From contig NZ_JOID01000028.1 in NCBI RefSeq assembly GCF_000719865.1, positions 13,049-77,048 on the forward strand: DNA of 64,000 nucleotides. Direction: 5' to 3'. Under the pieces are notes generated by a model that had not been told where the DNA came from, made no database searches, and saw nothing but the letters and a program-made list of their open reading frames with translations. Below are positions 25,561 through 32,787 of the stretch, in pieces; position 1 is the stretch's first letter, and every line of letters begins with the position of its first letter. This DNA comes from Streptomyces albus subsp. albus (GTDB lineage: Bacteria; Actinomycetota; Actinomycetes; Streptomycetales; Streptomycetaceae). The translations under genes and the position numbers were made by a program.

Positions 25561-27039
25561 ATGTCCGACGACGACAAGACCCCCGCCCGCGAGATCATCA
25601 CCGACTACGCGCAAGCGCACTTCCGGTACTTCCGCACCGCCGACGGGACCGTCTACGCACAGCGCAACGGGCACCCTGTGGCCCGCCCGATCCGTTCCCA
25701 GGGCACGACCGGCAGCCACCGCCAGGAACTCATGGTCGGTCTCTTCCGCGACGGAGTGGGCGTGTTCAACGGCACCGCGATGAAGGAGGCGCTCGACCTG
25801 ATCGAAGCGTTGGCACTGACCGAGGACGTCCAGCCCGTACACATCCGCGTCGCCCCCGGGTACGACGGGGCCACGTGGCTGGACCTGGGCCGCAGCGACG
25901 GGCAGTCCGTGCGTATCCACCCCACCGGATGGGACATCCACACCCCGGACCCGCAGGAAGTCTGCTGGCGTCGCACCCAGCTCACCGGGGAACTGCCCCT
26001 GCCGGCCAAGGACACCAACGGCAAGGGCATCGATCTGCTGATGCGGCTGTGCAACTTCGCCACAGCGGAGACCGAGTGCCTGGCCATCGCCTGGCTCATC
26101 GGCTGCCTCGGGCCGACGGTCCCCGTCCCGGCGCCGTTCCTCACCGGCCCGCAGGGTGCGGGCAAGTCCACCGGTGGGCGGATGCTGGTGCGGATCATCG
26201 AGGGCATGACCGGGGATCTGCGCCGGGCGCCGAAGGATGAGGAGAACCTGATCACGGCGGTGGCGGCCGGATGGGTCACGGCCCTGGACAACCTGAGCCA
26301 CATGACCCCGGAGCTGTCGGATGCGATGTGCTGCATCGTGACCGGGGCGGAGAACGTCAAGCGCGCGCTGTTCACCGACGGGGACGTCTTCCGCATCGGC
26401 TACCGCCGCCCGCTGCTCCTGACCGGAATCGACGTCGGAGTGATCCGACCCGACCTCGCCGAACGGCTCCTGCCGCTCCGCCTGGAACGCCCTCGGGTCC
26501 GGCGCACCGAGGCGGAACTGTGGTCGGACTTCGCAGAGGTGCTGCCCGTCATCCTCGGCTCGCTCCTGGACCTCACCGTGCAGGTGCGGGCAGCGGAGGC
26601 GGACATCCCGACGGACCTGCGCATGGCCGACTTCGCGCACCTGTGCGCGCAGCTCGACGCCGCAACCGGCCTGGGAGCTCTCGCCGCCTACCGGGCCAGC
26701 CTGGACGACCTCAACGACGACGTCATTGAGGGCGACCTGTTGGCGCAGACCGTGCTCAAGCACGCCGCCGGCATCGAGCCGGGGACCGAGCAGCGCATGA
26801 CGTCCGCCGAATGGCTGCACTGCCTCACGGGCCTTTACACGGGCGAGGAGTGCCGTCCCCTGCCCAAAGGGTGGCCGACCACCGGCAAGGTGCTCTCCGA
26901 CCGCCTCAAGCGCCTACAGCCCACCCTCGCCGCCCGGGGCGTCCTCATCGACTGGGGACGCACCAAGGCATCCCGCTATATCGAGATCGCGCGGCCGGCC
27001 GCCGCGCCGCTGGCGTCCGAGCAGGAAGCGGCCTTCTGA
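25561..27039 (+). CDS. Replication ATPase/helicase partner of the prim-pol
   Basis: A 492-residue P-loop ATPase. The N-terminal ~190 residues contain WLDLGRSDGQSVRIHP, typical of the phage/plasmid prim-pol-associated helicase family. Walker A LTGPQGAGKST is near 195-205 and a Walker B-like TALDNLSHM near 240, followed by the sensor region RRPLLLTGIDVGVIRPDLAERLLPL. A C-terminal helical domain with KVLSDRLKRLQPTLAARGV may be a winged helix. It starts 2 bp after the prim-pol stop, so the two are made together. The combination is the likely replication initiator for the excised circle. A terminator follows. Confidence 0.85.
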   Translation: MSDDDKTPAREIITDYAQAHFRYFRTADGTVYAQRNGHPVARPIRSQGTTGSHRQELMVGLFRDGVGVFNGTAMKEALDLIEALALTEDVQPVHIRVAPGYDGATWLDLGRSDGQSVRIHPTGWDIHTPDPQEVCWRRTQLTGELPLPAKDTNGKGIDLLMRLCNFATAETECLAIAWLIGCLGPTVPVPAPFLTGPQGAGKSTGGRMLVRIIEGMTGDLRRAPKDEENLITAVAAGWVTALDNLSHMTPELSDAMCCIVTGAENVKRALFTDGDVFRIGYRRPLLLTGIDVGVIRPDLAERLLPLRLERPRVRRTEAELWSDFAEVLPVILGSLLDLTVQVRAAEADIPTDLRMADFAHLCAQLDAATGLGALAAYRASLDDLNDDVIEGDLLAQTVLKHAAGIEPGTEQRMTSAEWLHCLTGLYTGEECRPLPKGWPTTGKVLSDRLKRLQPTLAARGVLIDWGRTKASRYIEIARPAAAPLASEQEAAF

Positions 27040-27061
27040 CCGCGCGGCACCACGCCGGACA

Positions 27062-27101
27062 AGCAAGAGGAGCACCACCGGCCAGGCGTGCTCCTCTTGC
27101 T
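27062..27101 (+). terminator. Terminator after the replication genes
   Basis: AGCAAGAGGAGCAC and GTGCTCCTCTTGCT form a 14-bp perfect stem around a 12-nt loop, 20 bp past the ATPase stop. Confidence 0.85.
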
Positions 27102-27216
27102 GTTCGGCGGCGGCGCCGCCCTGTGGTGGTCGCGCCGCGAAGCGGCTCCTTCTTCACGCTCTGAGCCGCGCACCACGACAGAAACCACCCCCTCTTTGTC
27201 CTAAGTAGAGAGGCGC

Positions 27217-27434
27217 TGCGTCACCTGCGTCACCCACGCCCCGAAAACGGCCGGTGACCTGCCGAAAGCCGGGTGACGCAGAAAGCCGATTCCTGCGTCA
27301 CCCCGCGTCACCTGCGTCACCTGCGTCACCCAATGACGGAGGACCGCGTCACCGGTGACGCACCCTGCGGACTCTGCGTCACCTTAAATCCGCTGGTCAG
27401 AGGCATGGATGACGCAGGTGACGCGGGTGACGCA
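27217..27434. repeat. Iteron-like array of a GGTGACGCA 9-mer (candidate origin or Xis/repressor site)
   Basis: About thirteen copies of TGCGTCACC or its complement GGTGACGCA in 218 bp, two with CGCGTCACC and one each with a single change. Forward copies: 27217, 27226, 27294, 27304, 27313, 27322, 27345, 27375; reverse copies: 27272, 27354, 27408, 27417, 27426. Some abut every 9 bp. The pair at 27345-27362 makes the palindrome GCGTCACCGGTGACGC, and TTAAATC is a short AT-rich interruption. It lies between the replication genes and xis. Confidence 0.85.
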
Positions 27435-27487
27435 GAAATCCGCACCTCGGACAGAAGCCGGGACCCCAGACGCCCATGGAGGCAGAA

Positions 27488-27685
27488 GTGAGCCCCACCC
27501 TGCCCACCACCCACCAGGCATTGACCGTGCCGGAAGTCATGGCGGCACTGCGACTGAGCCGCTTCAAGGTCTACGACCTCATCCGTTCCAAACAGCTCCC
27601 GAGTTTCACCATCGGTCGGTCCCGCCGGATTCCCGCCGATGCGCTCCACACCTTCATGCAGAACCAACTAGGGGAGGCCGCCTGA
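27488..27685 (+). CDS. xis: Excisionase / helix-turn-helix DNA-binding protein
   Basis: A 65-residue protein consisting of a MerR-like excisionase helix-turn-helix: LTVPEVMAALRLSRFKVYDLIRSKQLPSFTIGRSRRIPADAL. It should bend attachment-site DNA and steer the integrase towards excision. I prefer the GTG at 27488, which follows GGAGG at 5 nt; an ATG at 27476 would add four residues. Its stop overlaps the integrase start (TGATG), the usual xis-int coupling. The iteron-like array ends 54 bp before this start. Confidence 0.88.
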   Translation: MSPTLPTTHQALTVPEVMAALRLSRFKVYDLIRSKQLPSFTIGRSRRIPADALHTFMQNQLGEAA

Positions 27686-28887
27686 TGGCCAAGCGCGCCA
27701 ACGGCGAAGGCAGTATCACCATCCGCAAAGACGGCACGTACCACGGCCGCGTGTACGTGACCACGACCAGCGGCATCCGCAAGCGGGTCTCCGTCTACGG
27801 CAAGACGCGAGACGAGGTGCGCGAGAAGATCACCGAACTCCAGTCACAGGAGAACAAGGGCATCCCTGTGCCGGACACGAACATGAGGCTTGAGGAGTAC
27901 CTGACCTACTGGCTTGCCACCGTGGTCAAGGTCCACCGGCGGCCGAAGACCTACCAGGGCTACGAGAGCGTCGTGCGGGTCCACCTCGTGCCCGGGCTGG
28001 GACGGAAAAAGATCCGCACCTTGCGGGCCGCCGAGGTGCGGACGTGGCTCGCTCGTCTCGCGGCCGAGTGCCAGTGCTGCAAGCACGGATGGGACAAGGA
28101 ACGACCGGAGCCGCAGTGCTGCGCGGCTGGGGAGTGCTGCATGACCCTGCTGTCCCGCCGCATGGTGCAGTCCATTCACGCCGTCCTGCGGAACGCGCTG
28201 CAGAACGCCGTCCGGGAAGAGCTGATCGTGCGGAACGTCGCCCAGCTCGTACAGGTCCCCACACCGTCGTACGACACCGGGAAGGGACTCAGCGTGGCGG
28301 ACGCCCGGCTGCTGCTCCGAGAGTCGGTAGAGGACCGGTTGCACGCCCTCTACGTGCTCGCCCTGGTCCTGGGGATGCGTCGGGGTGAGCTGCTGGGGCT
28401 CCGCTGGGATGCGGTGGACTTCGACCGCGAGACGCTGACCATCGAGCGCGCGCTACAGCGCGTCGGCGGGGAGCTCCGGTTGGTCCGGCCCAAGACCCTG
28501 GCGTCGGTCCGTACGGTCCCTCTCCCGCCGCTCGTCGTGAAGGCGCTGGGAGAGCACTGCGAGCGTCAAGCGCAGGAGCGGGCGGCGGCCGGCATGGGAT
28601 GGAAGGAACACGGACTGATCTTCACGTCCCGTATCGGCACACCGCTGGAGCCGGACAACCTCCGACGGAGCTGGGACCCGCTCCGGAAGCGGCTGGGGCT
28701 GGAGATCAGGTTTCACGACCTGCGGCACTCGGCTGTCTCGCTGCTGCTCGACCTGGGGGTGCCGCCGCACATCGTCCGGCAGATCGTCGGACACAGCGAC
28801 ATCGGCGTGACGATGAAGGTCTACGCCCATGCCTCACTCGACGAGCAGCGGAAGGCTCTCCGGAAGCTTGGGGACACCCTGTCCTGA
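27685..28887 (+). CDS. int: Tyrosine recombinase / integrase of the AICE
   Basis: A 400-residue site-specific recombinase. The N-terminal arm-binding part begins MAKRANGEGSITIRKDG, followed by a SAM-like core-binding domain that contains a Cys-rich insertion (ECQCCKHGWD and CCAAGECC), typical of pSAM2-type integrases and possibly metal-binding. The catalytic residues are Arg232 (GMRRGEL), His344 and Arg347 (FHDLRHS), His370 (VGHSDIG) and Tyr380 (KVYAH). The ATG has AGGGGAGG upstream and overlaps the xis stop. It lies 91 bp from the attachment core, as expected. All active-site residues are present. Confidence 0.96.
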   Translation: MAKRANGEGSITIRKDGTYHGRVYVTTTSGIRKRVSVYGKTRDEVREKITELQSQENKGIPVPDTNMRLEEYLTYWLATVVKVHRRPKTYQGYESVVRVHLVPGLGRKKIRTLRAAEVRTWLARLAAECQCCKHGWDKERPEPQCCAAGECCMTLLSRRMVQSIHAVLRNALQNAVREELIVRNVAQLVQVPTPSYDTGKGLSVADARLLLRESVEDRLHALYVLALVLGMRRGELLGLRWDAVDFDRETLTIERALQRVGGELRLVRPKTLASVRTVPLPPLVVKALGEHCERQAQERAAAGMGWKEHGLIFTSRIGTPLEPDNLRRSWDPLRKRLGLEIRFHDLRHSAVSLLLDLGVPPHIVRQIVGHSDIGVTMKVYAHASLDEQRKALRKLGDTLS

Positions 28888-28892
28888 GAGCC

Positions 28893-28915
28893 GTTGGCGT
28901 ACGGGTTGGCGTACG
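28893..28915 (+). repeat. Right copy of the 23-bp repeat, probable integrase arm site
   Basis: Pairs with 16669-16691 (22 of 23 identical), starting 6 bp after the int stop and ending 63 bp before the right core repeat. Confidence 0.7.
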
Positions 28916-28925
28916 CGACACGAAA

Positions 28926-28958
28926 GAACCCCTCCCCGATTGCTTCGGGGAGGGGTTC
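28926..28958. terminator. Element-carried terminator for int and tRNA-Phe
   Basis: GAACCCCTCCCCG and CGGGGAGGGGTTC form a 13-bp perfect stem with a 7-nt loop. It lies between convergent int and tRNA-Phe, so the element brings its own terminator for the tRNA it occupies. Confidence 0.8.
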
Positions 28959-28976
28959 AAGCCCTGGTGAGGGCGG

Positions 28977-29053
28977 TGGTGGCTGGGGCCGGGGTCGAAC
29001 CGGCGACCTTCCGCTTTTCAGGCGGACGCTCGTACCAACTGAGCTACCCAGCC
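28977..29053 (-). tRNA. tRNA-Phe (GAA), attachment target of the AICE
   Basis: On the minus strand: acceptor GGCTGGG / CCCAGCC with discriminator A and an encoded CCA, D-arm GCTC/GAGC, anticodon stem TCCGC/GCGGA with loop CTGAAAA (anticodon GAA), T-arm GCCGG/CCGGC. The 3' half lies in the 45-bp repeat, so the gene is kept intact by element sequence. The CCA is present only on the element side; the displaced left copy reads ACAACC instead. Confidence 0.96.
28979..29023 (+). repeat. Right attachment site, 45-bp repeat inside tRNA-Phe
   Basis: Identical to 16552-16596. Element DNA lies to the left, the 5' half of the tRNA-Phe gene to the right. Confidence 0.95.
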
Positions 29054-29073
29054 ACGCAACCTCGCGGTTGCAG

Positions 29074-29148
29074 CGGTCCTGACGGGATTTGAACCCGCGG
29101 CCTCCACCTTGACAGGGTGGCGAGCACTCCAAACTGCTCCACAGGACC
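29074..29148 (-). tRNA. tRNA-Asp (GUC), second copy
   Basis: Same gene body as 7049-7123: loop CTGTCAA with anticodon GTC, acceptor GGTCCTG/CAGGACC, no encoded CCA. It is 20 bp upstream of tRNA-Phe in the same direction, in one likely transcript with tRNA-Glu. Confidence 0.96.
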
Positions 29149-29199
29149 AAGCTCGTGCGAGCACTGGCGGCGTTCTCCAGTCTCGCACATGGTGATGCG

Positions 29200-29272
29200 T
29201 GCCCCCAACGGGATTCGAACCCGTGCTACCGCCTTGAAAGGGCGGCGTCCTGGGCCACTAGACGATGAGGGC
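29200..29272 (-). tRNA. tRNA-Glu (UUC)
   Basis: Minus strand with anticodon loop CTTTCAA (TTC) on a CCGCC/GGCGG stem and T-arm CGGGTTCGAATCCCG. The acceptor GCCCTCA/TGGGGGC holds one T-G wobble. First gene of the Glu-Asp-Phe cluster. Confidence 0.95.
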
Positions 29273-29380
29273 TGAATGGCCCGCCTGCAGCGCCTTCCGG
29301 CACCGTCGGGGACGTGAGAAGCATATGGGATGCGGGGAGGGATCGCCAAAACGGTTTGCTGTGCCCTCGCGGGCGGGGCG

Positions 29381-31000
29381 TCACGGCGTCCGGCGGGCGG
29401 GTGGGGAAGCCGTACCGGAGCCCGGTCCGGCGGACGGAGGCGACGGCGACGAAGGCGAGGACGACGAAGGCGAGGACGACGGCGAGGCCCCCTCACCCGG
29501 AGTCTTCTCGTCCGGCAGCCTGCGGCTCACCTCGGCCGTCGACAGGCCGAGACCACCGAGCGTGATCTCGTCCCACGCCTGCAGCTCCCGGCTCTCCCGG
29601 TCCAGGTAGAGCACGGAGGCCTGGACATCGGCGGGCTCGTCGCCCTCCACCGCGCGGAGCCCGTCGCCGCCGGTCGAACCCTGGACCATCAGCCGTGTCC
29701 CGCCGTCCAGCTCATGCGTCTTGCGGTTGTGGGTGTGCCCGGCCAGGACCAGCGGGACGGCCCCCGCCGTCTCGCGGGCCGCCATCGGGTTGTGCGCCAC
29801 CGCGATGTCGACCGGGTGCCCCTGGGCCCGCTGCCGGTTCATCGCCGCCGCCAGCCTGCGGCCCGCCGCCCGCTCCGAGTCGTCGCCGACCGGCTGCACC
29901 GAGCGGTCCGGGGTGAACTGCGGGTCGCCGATGCCCGCGATCCGCAGACCGGAGACGCTGACGGACTTGCCGTCGTCGAGGACCCGGACGTTCTCGAGGT
30001 CCTTGAGGTACTCCTGCGTCGCCGCCGAGTCGTGATTGCCCCGCACCCAGATGTAGGGGGCGCCCAGATCGCTGATCGGGTCGAGGAAGCCGTTCTCGGC
30101 CGTGGTGCCGTGGTCCATGGTGTCGCCCGAGTCGATGATCACGTCGATGTCGTACTGCTTGACCAGCGACTCGATGATGTGCCAGGCCGCCGGGTTGAGA
30201 TGGATGTCCGAGACGTGCAGCACGCGCATGGTCGTCGGGTCCGGCTGGTACGTGGGCAGGTTCGCCGTGGCGTCGTAGAGCTGGGTGACGTTGGTGACGA
30301 GACGGGCCAGCTCCTGCTGGTAGATGTCGAAGTCGCTGACGATGCTGCGGGCGTTGCCCACCACGCTGGGCGCGCTGCTCAGCAGCCCGGAGAACTTCGG
30401 CTCCAGGACGGACTTCGGATTCCAGGTGGCGTACGCGGCGGCGCCCGACGCGACCAGCAGCGCCAGCGCCAGACCGCCCGCCGCCAGCGCGCGCCGCGGG
30501 CGCCGGTAGACGGCCAGGCCGAGCAGCGTGGCACCGGACACCACGGCGACGACCGACCGAACGCCCAGGTCGATGGTGCCGGCGGCCACGTCGTCGGCGA
30601 TCTCCTCCTGCAGTCCGGCGATCCGCTCCGGGTGGTTGACCAGGGCCTGGGAGCGCTCGGGGTTCAGCTGGTCGACGTCCACGTCGAGGCGGAGGGGCGC
30701 GTGGTGGCTGTCGAGTTCGAGGGCGCCGAGCGGAGACACGTTGATCTTCGTGCCGCCCGAGACCGACGGGCGCAGCGCCATCTTGGTGTCCATGGGCCCC
30801 ACCGGCGTCTGCACGCTGCCGACCACCAGCAGGCCCAGCCACGCGCCGATCAGTACGACGGACACCAGTCCGATGGCACGGGCGTACGGACGCGGTGTGT
30901 GGCCGAGCGGGCGCACCGCCGGCGCCTTCGAGGGGAGACCGCCGCTCCGGCCCGGGAGGGAGGGCAGACGGAAGCGGCGGCGGAGTGGTTCGCGTGCCAT
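29381..31000 (-). CDS. Membrane-bound metallophosphoesterase
   Basis: A 539-residue protein with membrane segments near residues 42-62, 148-167 and 171-190, and a C-terminal calcineurin-like phosphoesterase domain outside or inside the membrane. All five metal motifs are visible: HVSDIHLN, DSGDTMDH, VRGNHD, VAHNP and GHTHNR. The substrate cannot be told from sequence. The last 45 residues are Ser/Pro/Gly-rich low complexity (PSSSPSSSSPSSPSP). The ATG at 31000 is close to a divergent zincin gene. It reads towards the tRNA cluster. Confidence 0.92.
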   Translation of the reverse strand: MAREPLRRRFRLPSLPGRSGGLPSKAPAVRPLGHTPRPYARAIGLVSVVLIGAWLGLLVVGSVQTPVGPMDTKMALRPSVSGGTKINVSPLGALELDSHHAPLRLDVDVDQLNPERSQALVNHPERIAGLQEEIADDVAAGTIDLGVRSVVAVVSGATLLGLAVYRRPRRALAAGGLALALLVASGAAAYATWNPKSVLEPKFSGLLSSAPSVVGNARSIVSDFDIYQQELARLVTNVTQLYDATANLPTYQPDPTTMRVLHVSDIHLNPAAWHIIESLVKQYDIDVIIDSGDTMDHGTTAENGFLDPISDLGAPYIWVRGNHDSAATQEYLKDLENVRVLDDGKSVSVSGLRIAGIGDPQFTPDRSVQPVGDDSERAAGRRLAAAMNRQRAQGHPVDIAVAHNPMAARETAGAVPLVLAGHTHNRKTHELDGGTRLMVQGSTGGDGLRAVEGDEPADVQASVLYLDRESRELQAWDEITLGGLGLSTAEVSRRLPDEKTPGEGASPSSSPSSSSPSSPSPPSAGPGSGTASPPARRTP

Positions 31001-31157
31001 TGCTGCCGTATGCCCTTCCGCGGTGATCGCTATGCGAGGAAGTCAACCGGCGCGGACGCCGGTTCGTTCCCCCGCCCGCCGCTCCCGGCGGCGTCACCGG
31101 CCGCCGTTCCCGGCCGCGCGGCGGCGGGGGGAGCCGGGCGTGGCGCAGAATGGCGGC

Positions 31158-31508
31158 GTGCTGGAGATGACGCGTGAGGAGTTCGAGGAACTGGTCGCCG
31201 AGGCGCTGGACCGCATCCCGCCCGAGCTGACGCGGCTCATGGACAACGTGGCGGTGTTCGTCGAGGACGAGCCGCCCGCCGAGGACCCGGAACTCCTCGG
31301 CATCTATGAGGGGACTCCGCTGACGGAGCGGGGCGAGTGGTACGCGGGCGTGCTGCCGGACCGGATCACCATCTACCGGGGGCCGACGCTCCGGATGTGC
31401 GGGAGCCGGGAGGAGGTCGTCGAGGAGACCGAGGTGACGGTCGTCCACGAGATCGCCCACCACTTCGGCATCGACGACGAGCGGCTGCACGCCCTGGGCT
31501 ACGGATGA
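31158..31508 (+). CDS. Zincin-like metallopeptidase (PF06262 family)
   Basis: A 116-residue cytoplasmic protein: [21 protein letters not shown] at the start, [11 protein letters not shown] and [10 protein letters not shown] in the middle, and the metal motif [13 protein letters not shown] (His97, Glu98, His101) near the end. This matches the small actinobacterial minimal-zincin family; catalytic activity is predicted rather than shown. The GTG at 31158 or the ATG at 31167 are both possible. Its stop overlaps the ATG of crcB (ATGA). Confidence 0.9.
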   Translation: MLEMTREEFEELVAEALDRIPPELTRLMDNVAVFVEDEPPAEDPELLGIYEGTPLTERGEWYAGVLPDRITIYRGPTLRMCGSREEVVEETEVTVVHEIAHHFGIDDERLHALGYG

Positions 31509-32266
31509 GCGGGAAGGGCGCGGAGCCGGACGGTCCGGCCGGCGCGCCGGGAGAGCGGGGCGGGCGGGGCCGGGCGGAGCCCCCGCCGTCGTCCGGGGAG
31601 CCGGCCGGCGCCGGAGGCGCGGCGGGCGCGCGTTCCGCCGGACCGGGATGCGACACGGGTCCGGCGGCCGGCGCCGCCCCGGCGGGCGCCACGGCCGCGG
31701 GCCGGGCACCACAGGCGGTCGACCCCGACGTCGATCTGCACGTCCCCGGGCAGCGGTCCGAGGCCACCGGCCGCGCGCTGTGGGGAACCCTCGCCGTCGT
31801 CTCCGCGGGCGGCGCGCTCGGCGCCTGCGCCCGGTACGGGCTGACGCTCGCCTGGCCCGCGCCACCCGGCGCGGCTCCGTGGGCGGTCCTCGCGGTCAAC
31901 GCGTCGGGCAGCGCGCTGATCGGAGTGCTGATGGTGCTGGTGAGCGAGCGGCCGGACACCTCCCCGCATCCGCTGCTGCGCCCCTTCCTCGGCACCGGTG
32001 TGCTCGGTGGCTTCACCACCTTCTCGACGTACGCGGCCGATGTGACGGGGCTCCTGACCCGTGGCGAGACCCCGGTGGCACTGGCCTACGCGGCGGGGAC
32101 GCTCGCCGCCGCACTGGCCGGTGTGTGGGCGGCGGCCGTGCTGACCCGGCGAGCCGTGGGCCTGCGCGGCGGGAGGGCGGCAGCGGATACGGCGGGGGCC
32201 GGCGCGGGGACGGCGTCGGGGGCGGGGACGTCGGCCGGGGCGGGGACGGAGGCGCAGGCACGGTGA
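31505..32266 (+). CDS. crcB: Fluoride exporter subunit CrcB/Fluc, with long N-terminal extension
   Basis: A 253-residue member of the Fluc family. Residues 1-85 are low-complexity Gly/Ala/Pro, unusual for CrcB; the normal four-helix channel covers 90-220, with [12 protein letters not shown], the conserved [10 protein letters not shown] (Asn in the family's N-x-x-G-S), and [17 protein letters not shown] with the Phe-box residues. A second Ala/Gly-rich tail follows. It is the first half of a tandem pair; paired Fluc genes form heterodimeric channels in some bacteria. It overlaps its neighbours by 4 bp at each end. Confidence 0.93.
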   Translation: MSGKGAEPDGPAGAPGERGGRGRAEPPPSSGEPAGAGGAAGARSAGPGCDTGPAAGAAPAGATAAGRAPQAVDPDVDLHVPGQRSEATGRALWGTLAVVSAGGALGACARYGLTLAWPAPPGAAPWAVLAVNASGSALIGVLMVLVSERPDTSPHPLLRPFLGTGVLGGFTTFSTYAADVTGLLTRGETPVALAYAAGTLAAALAGVWAAAVLTRRAVGLRGGRAAADTAGAGAGTASGAGTSAGAGTEAQAR

Positions 32267-32640
32267 ACTGGCTGCTGGTCGCGCTGGGCGCCGCCGTGGG
32301 CGCCCCGCTCCGCTATCTCACCGATCGCGCGGTCCAGGCACGGCACGACTCGGTGTTCCCCTGGGGCACGGTCGCTGTCAATGTGGCGGGCAGCCTGCTG
32401 CTCGGGCTGCTCACCGGGGCCGTCGCCGCCGGAACGGCCACCGGCCCGTGGCGGCTGCTGCTGGCGACGGGGCTGTGCGGGGCGCTCACCACCTACTCCA
32501 CGTTCTCGTACGAGACGCTGCGACTGGCCGAGCGGGGGCGCGGCGGGCTCGCGGCGGCCAATGTCTGCCTGTCGCTGGTGGGCGGGCTGGGGGCGTTCGC
32601 CCTGGGCGCGGGGCTGACCGGGGGGCTCGTTCAGGGCTGA
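32263..32640 (+). CDS. crcB: Fluoride exporter subunit CrcB/Fluc, second copy
   Basis: A 125-residue standard-length Fluc channel subunit with four transmembrane helices: [49 protein letters not shown] with the conserved Thr and Phe residues, and [13 protein letters not shown]. The GTG start overlaps the stop of the first crcB gene (GTGA), so the two subunits are made together and probably assemble as a heterodimer that passes fluoride out of the cell. Confidence 0.95.
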   Translation: MNWLLVALGAAVGAPLRYLTDRAVQARHDSVFPWGTVAVNVAGSLLLGLLTGAVAAGTATGPWRLLLATGLCGALTTYSTFSYETLRLAERGRGGLAAANVCLSLVGGLGAFALGAGLTGGLVQG

Positions 32641-32787
32641 GCCCGGGTTACGGCGGTGCGCCCGGTGAGAGGGGTGCAGCCGGTGTGGGGGTACGCCCGG
32701 GGAGCCGGTGCGCCCGGGAAGCCGGTGTGTCGGGTGCGAGGCGTGCGCCCGGTGCGAGGGAGGCGGATCCGGCCGGCACCGGACCGC

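Larger units (their letters stand above)
16552..29023 (+). mobile_element. Integrated AICE (integrative and conjugative element) in tRNA-Phe
   Basis: A 12.5-kb element bounded by a 45-bp direct repeat covering the tRNA-Phe 3' end. Its gene set is that of the actinomycete conjugative elements related to pSAM2: GntR repressor, small transfer and spread proteins, a single FtsK/SpoIIIE-type Tra, a replication module, Xis and a tyrosine recombinase next to the attachment site. Replication is by a primase-polymerase plus an ATPase, i.e. the RepPP class as I know it, not RepSA. All expected genes are intact, so the element is probably still able to excise, replicate and transfer. The only obvious cargo is an acetyltransferase. 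Confidence 0.95.
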
